Shown: positions 59,999 to 64,000 of the stretch, in pieces | Layout of the letters: every line of letters begins with the position of its first letter | Numbering within the stretch: position 1 is the stretch's first letter | Source of the DNA: Chitinophaga sp. E66 | Lineage (GTDB): Bacteria; Bacteroidota; Bacteroidia; Chitinophagales; Chitinophagaceae | Direction: 5' to 3' | Assembly (NCBI GenBank): GCA_019285755.1 | Contig: CP079103.1 | Span: 5,985,001 to 6,049,000, forward strand | DNA: 64,000 nt | The notes under the pieces: model-generated | Told to the model about the DNA's origin: nothing | What the model saw: the letters and a program-made list of their open reading frames with translations, nothing else | Database searches by the model: none | Made by a program: the position numbers and the translations under genes

Positions 59999-60613
59999 AT
60001 GAAAAAGATGATCGTTATGGCCGCGCTGGCCCTGTTCGGAACCCAATTCGCCAAAGCTCAGGTGCAGAAAGGTAACTTCCTGGTTGGTGGTACCCTTGGT
60101 TTCAACTCCACCACTAACAAAACAGACGGCGTGGATGGCAAGTACACCGCAAGCAACATTATCCTCAGCCCTAAAGCAGGTTATGCCCTGTCCGACAAAT
60201 GGATGGTAGGTGTGTTCGTTGACGGTACCTTCGGTACTGAAAAAACAGAAGCGGGCGAAGTGTCTTCCAAAGACAAAAACACTATGATCGCTCCCGGCGT
60301 TTTCGTTCGCAACTATTGCCAGATTGCTGATTCTAAAGTGTACTTCACCAGCGAAGCAAACGTTGCTTACGGTTTCGGCAGCACGGAAGAAGCAGATGTT
60401 AAGATCAGCAAAACCACAGGTTTCCGCGCTAACCTCATGCCCGGTATCTCTTACCTGGTTGGTAAACACCTCATGCTCGAAGGTAACTTCGGTGGCCTGA
60501 CTTACCGCAACGAAACTGTTAAGTTTGAAGACAATGCTCCGGATGAGAAATCCAGCAGCTTCGATTTCAACTTCATTAAGAGCTTCTCGGTAGGCGTATC
60601 CTTCCTGTTCTAA
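59999..60613 (+). CDS. Outer-membrane beta-barrel protein (porin-family-like)
   Basis: Intact 204 residues with signal peptide (MKKMIVMAALALFGTQFAKA). Beta-barrel pattern with strands ending SVGVSFLF, typical C-terminal Phe for barrel assembly. Similar to small OMP_b-brl proteins. Function unknown. Confidence 0.8.
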   Translation: MKKMIVMAALALFGTQFAKAQVQKGNFLVGGTLGFNSTTNKTDGVDGKYTASNIILSPKAGYALSDKWMVGVFVDGTFGTEKTEAGEVSSKDKNTMIAPGVFVRNYCQIADSKVYFTSEANVAYGFGSTEEADVKISKTTGFRANLMPGISYLVGKHLMLEGNFGGLTYRNETVKFEDNAPDEKSSSFDFNFIKSFSVGVSFLF

Positions 60614-60637
60614 GCTAAAATATTAGCGTTTTTATAA

Positions 60638-60668
60638 AGGCATTGTCTCTGAGAGACAGTGCCTTTTT
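60638..60668 (+). terminator. Terminator after beta-barrel gene
   Basis: AAAGGCAttgtctc...gagacagTGCCTTT imperfect 13-bp stem with T-run. Confidence 0.78.
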
Positions 60669-60736
60669 CTTTCCCTATAGTTCAGGGAATATTGGCCTGT
60701 ATCTTGTATAATACGTACTAAACAGTATAACCAACT

Positions 60737-60919
60737 ATGAGAGCAAACCGAGTACACCTGCTTTTAGCACTTGCCGGCACAATTATGTTCGGCAGTTGCG
60801 TGGTAGAACGTCACAGTCATCCGCACGGCATGCCACCGGGTCAGGCGAAGAAAGTTTACGGTACTAAATCAGCTAAACCTTTCGCGCCGGGTCAGCAAAA
60901 GAAGAAGCACAAGCATTAA
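60737..60919 (+). CDS. Small basic lipoprotein (60 residues)
   Basis: Signal-like N-terminus (RVHLLLALAGTIMFGSC) with a lipobox cysteine, then HSHPHGMPPGQAKKVYGTKS and a Lys/His-rich end. No known function; similar tiny lipoproteins occur in Bacteroidota. Followed by a second small lipoprotein. Confidence 0.6.
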   Translation: MRANRVHLLLALAGTIMFGSCVVERHSHPHGMPPGQAKKVYGTKSAKPFAPGQQKKKHKH

Positions 60920-60940
60920 CTGAACTTAAAAATGTAGGAT

Positions 60941-61150
60941 ATGAAAAGGAATTGGAGATCAGGAGGTATCATTTTATTGGCTACGATATTATTAGCCGGT
61001 TCTTGCGCCGTACCGCGTCCACCAAAGCCTCCGAGGCCCCCGCATCACGGCAGTAAGCCACCGACGCCGCCCACGCCGCCACGCCCTCCGGGCGGGCCTA
61101 ATGCTGAGGCGTCGCATACGGACCTTATCATAGCATACCCACATAGATAA
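60941..61150 (+). CDS. Small Pro-rich lipoprotein (69 residues)
   Basis: N-terminal segment (SGGIILLATILLAGSC) with a lipobox, then a run of Pro/Lys/Arg (PRPPKPPRPPHHGSKPPTPP) and a short tail. It lies 21 bases after the previous small lipoprotein, suggesting cotranscription. Function unknown. Confidence 0.55.
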   Translation: MKRNWRSGGIILLATILLAGSCAVPRPPKPPRPPHHGSKPPTPPTPPRPPGGPNAEASHTDLIIAYPHR

Positions 61151-61172
61151 TCGTACATCAGTTGTAAAAGGG

Positions 61173-61202
61173 AAAGAGACTGCATTTCGTAGTCTCTTTT
61201 TT
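61173..61202 (+). terminator. Terminator after small lipoproteins
   Basis: AAAGAGACT-GCATTTCGT-AGTCTCTTTTTT. Confidence 0.85.
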
Positions 61203-61263
61203 GGACGCTATTCTGTGGTCTCATTACTATAGATTTCGCCAATCGCAAAACGATTGAAATGGA

Positions 61264-61294
61264 AAAGGGCCGGTACGTGATGTACCGGCCCTTT
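61264..61294 (-). terminator. Terminator after rho
   Basis: AAAGGGCCGGTAC-GTGAT-GTACCGGCCCTTT, 21 bases past the rho stop. Confidence 0.8.
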
Positions 61295-61315
61295 CTGTAT
61301 TGTTGAAACCTGTTA

Positions 61316-63030
61316 CTATCTGTTCATAGTAACCAGGAATTCTTCGTTGCTGCGGGTTCCGCGCATGTGTTGGAGCATGAAGTTCATGGATTCTTCCGTG
61401 TTCATGTCTGCCAGGTGATTGCGGAGGATGTATACTTTCTGGAGCACGTCTTTTTCCAGCAGGAGGTCGTCGCGGCGGGTAGAAGACGCGGTAACGTCGA
61501 TAGCGGGGAAAATGCGGCGGTTGGCCAGGCGGCGGTCCAGCGCGAGCTCCATGTTACCGGTACCTTTGAATTCTTCGAAGATCACCTCGTCCATTTTGGA
61601 GCCGGTATCGATCAGTGCGGTAGCGAGGATGGTGAGGGAACCGCCGTTTTCGATCTTACGGGCGGCGCCGAAGAACTGTTTAGGCTTCTGCATGGCGTTT
61701 GCTTCCACACCACCGGAGAGTACCTTACCGGAAGCGGGGGCCACAGTGTTGTGAGCGCGGGCGAGACGGGTAAGTGAGTCCAGCAGGATCACTACATCAT
61801 GACCGCATTCTACGAGGCGTTTTGCTTTCTGCAGTGCTATAGCGGATACTTTCACGTGTTTTTCTGCGGGCTCGTCGAAGGTGGAAGCGATTACTTCCGC
61901 TTTTACGGAGCGTTCCATATCGGTCACCTCTTCAGGGCGTTCATCGATCAGCACTACCATGAGATAGATCTCGGGGTGGTTGGTGGCGATGGCGTTGGCT
62001 ACTTCTTTCAGCAGCATGGTTTTACCTACTTTAGGTTGTGCCACGATGAGGCCGCGCTGGCCTTTACCGATGGGTGTAAAGAGGTCTATGATGCGGGTGG
62101 AGTAGTTATTGGCGGTGGTGGTGAGGTGCAGTTTCTCGAAGGGGAACAGCGGCGTCAGGTAGTCGAAGGAACGCGGTCGCGCACTTCTTCCGGTGTTTTG
62201 CCGTTAATGGTTTCCACTTTCAGCAGGGCGAAGTATTTCTCGCCTTCTTTCGGCGGGCGAACGGAGCCGCGTACAGTATCGCCCGTTTTGAGGCCGAAGA
62301 GTTTGATCTGGCTGGGAGAAACGTAAATATCGTCCGGGGAGCTGAGGTAGTTATAATCGGAAGAGCGGAGGAAACCGTATCCGTCGGGCATCATTTCCAG
62401 TACGCCTTCGCTGAGGATAACGCCATCGAATTCGATGTTAAATACAGGCTCTTTCTTCGGGTATTTTTGCTGGGGAGCGTTGTTGCTCACCGGTGGTTGT
62501 TGTTTGATGGGCGCCACAGGTTCCTGTACGGTTACGAAGTCGTCTTCCGCTTCTTCTTCCGGGATTACGGTAGCTTCTTCTTCCTCCTCGTCAGACAAAG
62601 CGGGCAGCACGATGTCGTCATCGTCATCGAACGTCAGGGACGGGATGTCGAGATCGATATCGATCTTGCGTTTCGCCGGTTGGGCTTTTGGTTCTTCTTC
62701 GTCTTTTGATTTGGAATCTTTCGTTGGTGCGGCTTTTCGGCTTTTCTTTGCGGAGGGTTTGTCTTCTTCGGGGCTGGAGGCTGGGTTTTGTGGGGCGGGT
62801 GCCGGAGCGGGTTCGTCTTTCTTTGTTCCTACCGGCTTCCGTTTCCTCACTTTCTTTTCGTCACCGTTTCCTTGTTTATCTTCGGATGCTATCACAGCTT
62901 GTTTATCGAGTATTTTATAAATAAGTGTTTGCTTGTCCAGTTTCTTTGCGTTGGGAATTTCCAGCTTCTCGGCGATGTCAAGTAGTTCAGGAACGAGCAT
63001 GTCGTTCAGTTGTAAGATGTCGTACATCAT
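61316..63030 (-). CDS. rho: Transcription termination factor Rho with extended N-terminal domain
   Basis: Homohexameric RNA-dependent ATPase of about 571 residues. The first ~45 residues (MMYDILQLNDMLVPELLDIAEKLEI) form the Rho N-domain. A low-complexity acidic/basic insertion of about 140 residues follows (Lys/Pro-rich then Asp/Glu-rich). The RNA-binding domain contains YGFLRSSDYNYLSSPDDIYVSPSQI. Walker A is in QRGLIVAQPKVGKTMLLKEVA; Walker B is DVVILLDSLTRLAR. One break near 62165. Long insertions are common in Bacteroidota Rho. Confidence 0.93.
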
Positions 63031-63355
63031 CTGTTTTTGTCAAATTTTAGAAGTGTCGTAAGGCGGGTACCACTGCATACCAACATACACCAATTAACAA
63101 ATAATTGTTTTCAGTCAATAATAAAGTCTTGATCATTAATTGATAGGGATCACCTGTGGTTAGGTGACTGCTGATGAAGATGGCAAAAAGGAACTTAATC
63201 AGACAGATTGAGGACACAAGAATAGAACTAATTTTGCGATTCTCAAAAAAATATTGAACCCTGCGGCCTAACGCATAACGAATTATATACATGCACGGCG
63301 CCCCTGTAATCCCCGCCCCTTCTCAAAAAGCGGCGTTTCATCATCTGAATTTGTC
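63031..63355. other. Divergent rho/asnS intergenic region
   Basis: The 325 bases hold no supported gene. A perfect inverted repeat TCACCT-N6-AGGTGA is at 63150-63167, in the rho upstream region; it could be an operator or hairpin. Confidence 0.4.
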
Positions 63356-63363
63356 TATTTTTG
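63356..63363 (+). promoter_or_regulatory. asnS -7 box
   Basis: TATTTTTG matches TAnnTTTG, 26 bases before the asnS ATG. Confidence 0.55.
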
Positions 63364-63389
63364 CAACTCAATTCAAAACACTTATTGAT

Positions 63390-64000
63390 ATGAGCCAAAG
63401 AGTAAAAATCAGGCAGGTTCTGCAAGACGACAGCACCAACTATGAAGTAACGGTTAAAGGATGGGTGCGCACCTTCCGCAATAACCAGTTTATAGCGCTC
63501 AACGACGGCTCAACCAATAATAACCTGCAGGTAGTGGTAAACGAGGCCGAAATGGATCCCGCCACCTTCAAGCGCATCACCCGCGGCGCCGCCATCAGCG
63601 TCACCGGGCAGATCATCCCGTCGCTCGGCAAAGGCCAGCGCGTGGAACTGAAAACGGCCAGCCTGGAGATACTGGGCGATTGCGATGCGGAAGCGTATCC
63701 TATACAGCCGCAGAAGCAGAGCCTGGAATTCATGCGCGAGATCGCGCACCTGCGTTTCCGCACCAACACTTTCGGGGCTATCTTCCGCCTCCGTCACGCC
63801 CTGGCGTTTGCCGTTAACCAGTTCTTCCACCAGAAAGGTTTCGTATATCTCCATACGCCCATCATCACCGCTTCTGACGCGGAAGGCGCCGGCGAAATGT
63901 TCCGCGTTACCACGCTCGACATGAAGAACCCTCCGCGCAACGAAGCCGGCGAAATCGACTATAAGGAAGACTTCTTCGGCCGCTCCACCAACCTCACTGT
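63390..64000 (+). CDS. asnS: Asparaginyl-tRNA synthetase, N-terminal part (runs off the window)
   Basis: The first 203 residues are open to the window edge. The OB-fold anticodon domain starts MSQRVKIRQVLQDDSTNYEVTVKGWVRTFRNNQFI; the class II catalytic domain begins EFMREIAHLRFRTNTFGAIFRLRHALAFAVNQFF and YLHTPIITASDAEGAGEMFRVTT, the AsnRS motif 1 region. It starts at 63390 with no frame breaks seen. Charges tRNA-Asn. Confidence 0.93.
   Translation, partial: MSQRVKIRQVLQDDSTNYEVTVKGWVRTFRNNQFIALNDGSTNNNLQVVVNEAEMDPATFKRITRGAAISVTGQIIPSLGKGQRVELKTASLEILGDCDAEAYPIQPQKQSLEFMREIAHLRFRTNTFGAIFRLRHALAFAVNQFFHQKGFVYLHTPIITASDAEGAGEMFRVTTLDMKNPPRNEAGEIDYKEDFFGRSTNLT

Overview
The window looks like a chromosomal segment of a Bacteroidota bacterium, most likely Chitinophagaceae (Chitinophaga-like). 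The evidence is the alternative complex III/caa3 respiratory operon, the TonB receptor with a carboxypeptidase-like N-terminal domain, DUF5606, DUF4197, DUF2911 and TIGR02757 proteins, FlgD-like C-termini, and recurring Bacteroidota -7 boxes of the form TAnnTTTG. No rRNA, tRNA, CRISPR array, insertion sequence or prophage was recognised.

Data quality shapes the whole annotation. More than half of the genes are split by single-base losses, nearly always in short homopolymers, and adding one base restores a family-typical protein. I treat these as unpolished-assembly errors, give each gene its full restored span, and do not call them pseudogenes.

Layout. 1-5.5 kb: asd, a secreted lamin-tail protein, a DUF5606 protein and an M3 peptidase. 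5.5-14.6 kb: a metal-homeostasis island. A minus-strand operon encodes ABC ATPase, permease with a His/Asp-rich loop, lipoprotein, SCO protein and a Fur/Zur-family regulator. It is divergent from a MerC-domain gene across two matching palindromes. A COG0523 GTPase and a TonB receptor with a CxxC plug follow. 14.6-15.2 kb: purN. 15.7-31.7 kb: a 16-kb operon of alternative complex III (actABCDEF), caa3-type oxidase subunits, heme O synthase, SCO and DUF420, forming a complete quinol-to-oxygen module. 31.7-38.7 kb: MarR-like regulator, SMR exporter with a structured leader, meaB, LonN-domain protein, coaX, an outer-membrane protein, lptC and an aldo/keto reductase.

38.7-39.8 kb and 55.5 kb hold the most striking feature: four copies of an approximately 60-nt intergenic transcription unit. 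Each has a -7 box, a conserved 5' block and a terminator hairpin with a covarying stem. Each is also preceded, at a fixed distance, by two direct repeats related to ACGTTCAC spaced about 21 bp apart. This resembles a LytTR-type activator site and suggests a co-regulated small-RNA family.

40-64 kb is mostly housekeeping and hypothetical genes: an S9 peptidase, DoxX, lysS, a universal stress protein, flavin reductase plus FAH hydrolase, serine hydrolase plus polysaccharide deacetylase, fatty-acid hydroxylase, TIGR02757, a transsulfuration enzyme, an AcpH-like protein, a deoxyhypusine-synthase-like protein, TetR, small lipoproteins, rho, and the start of asnS at the window edge.
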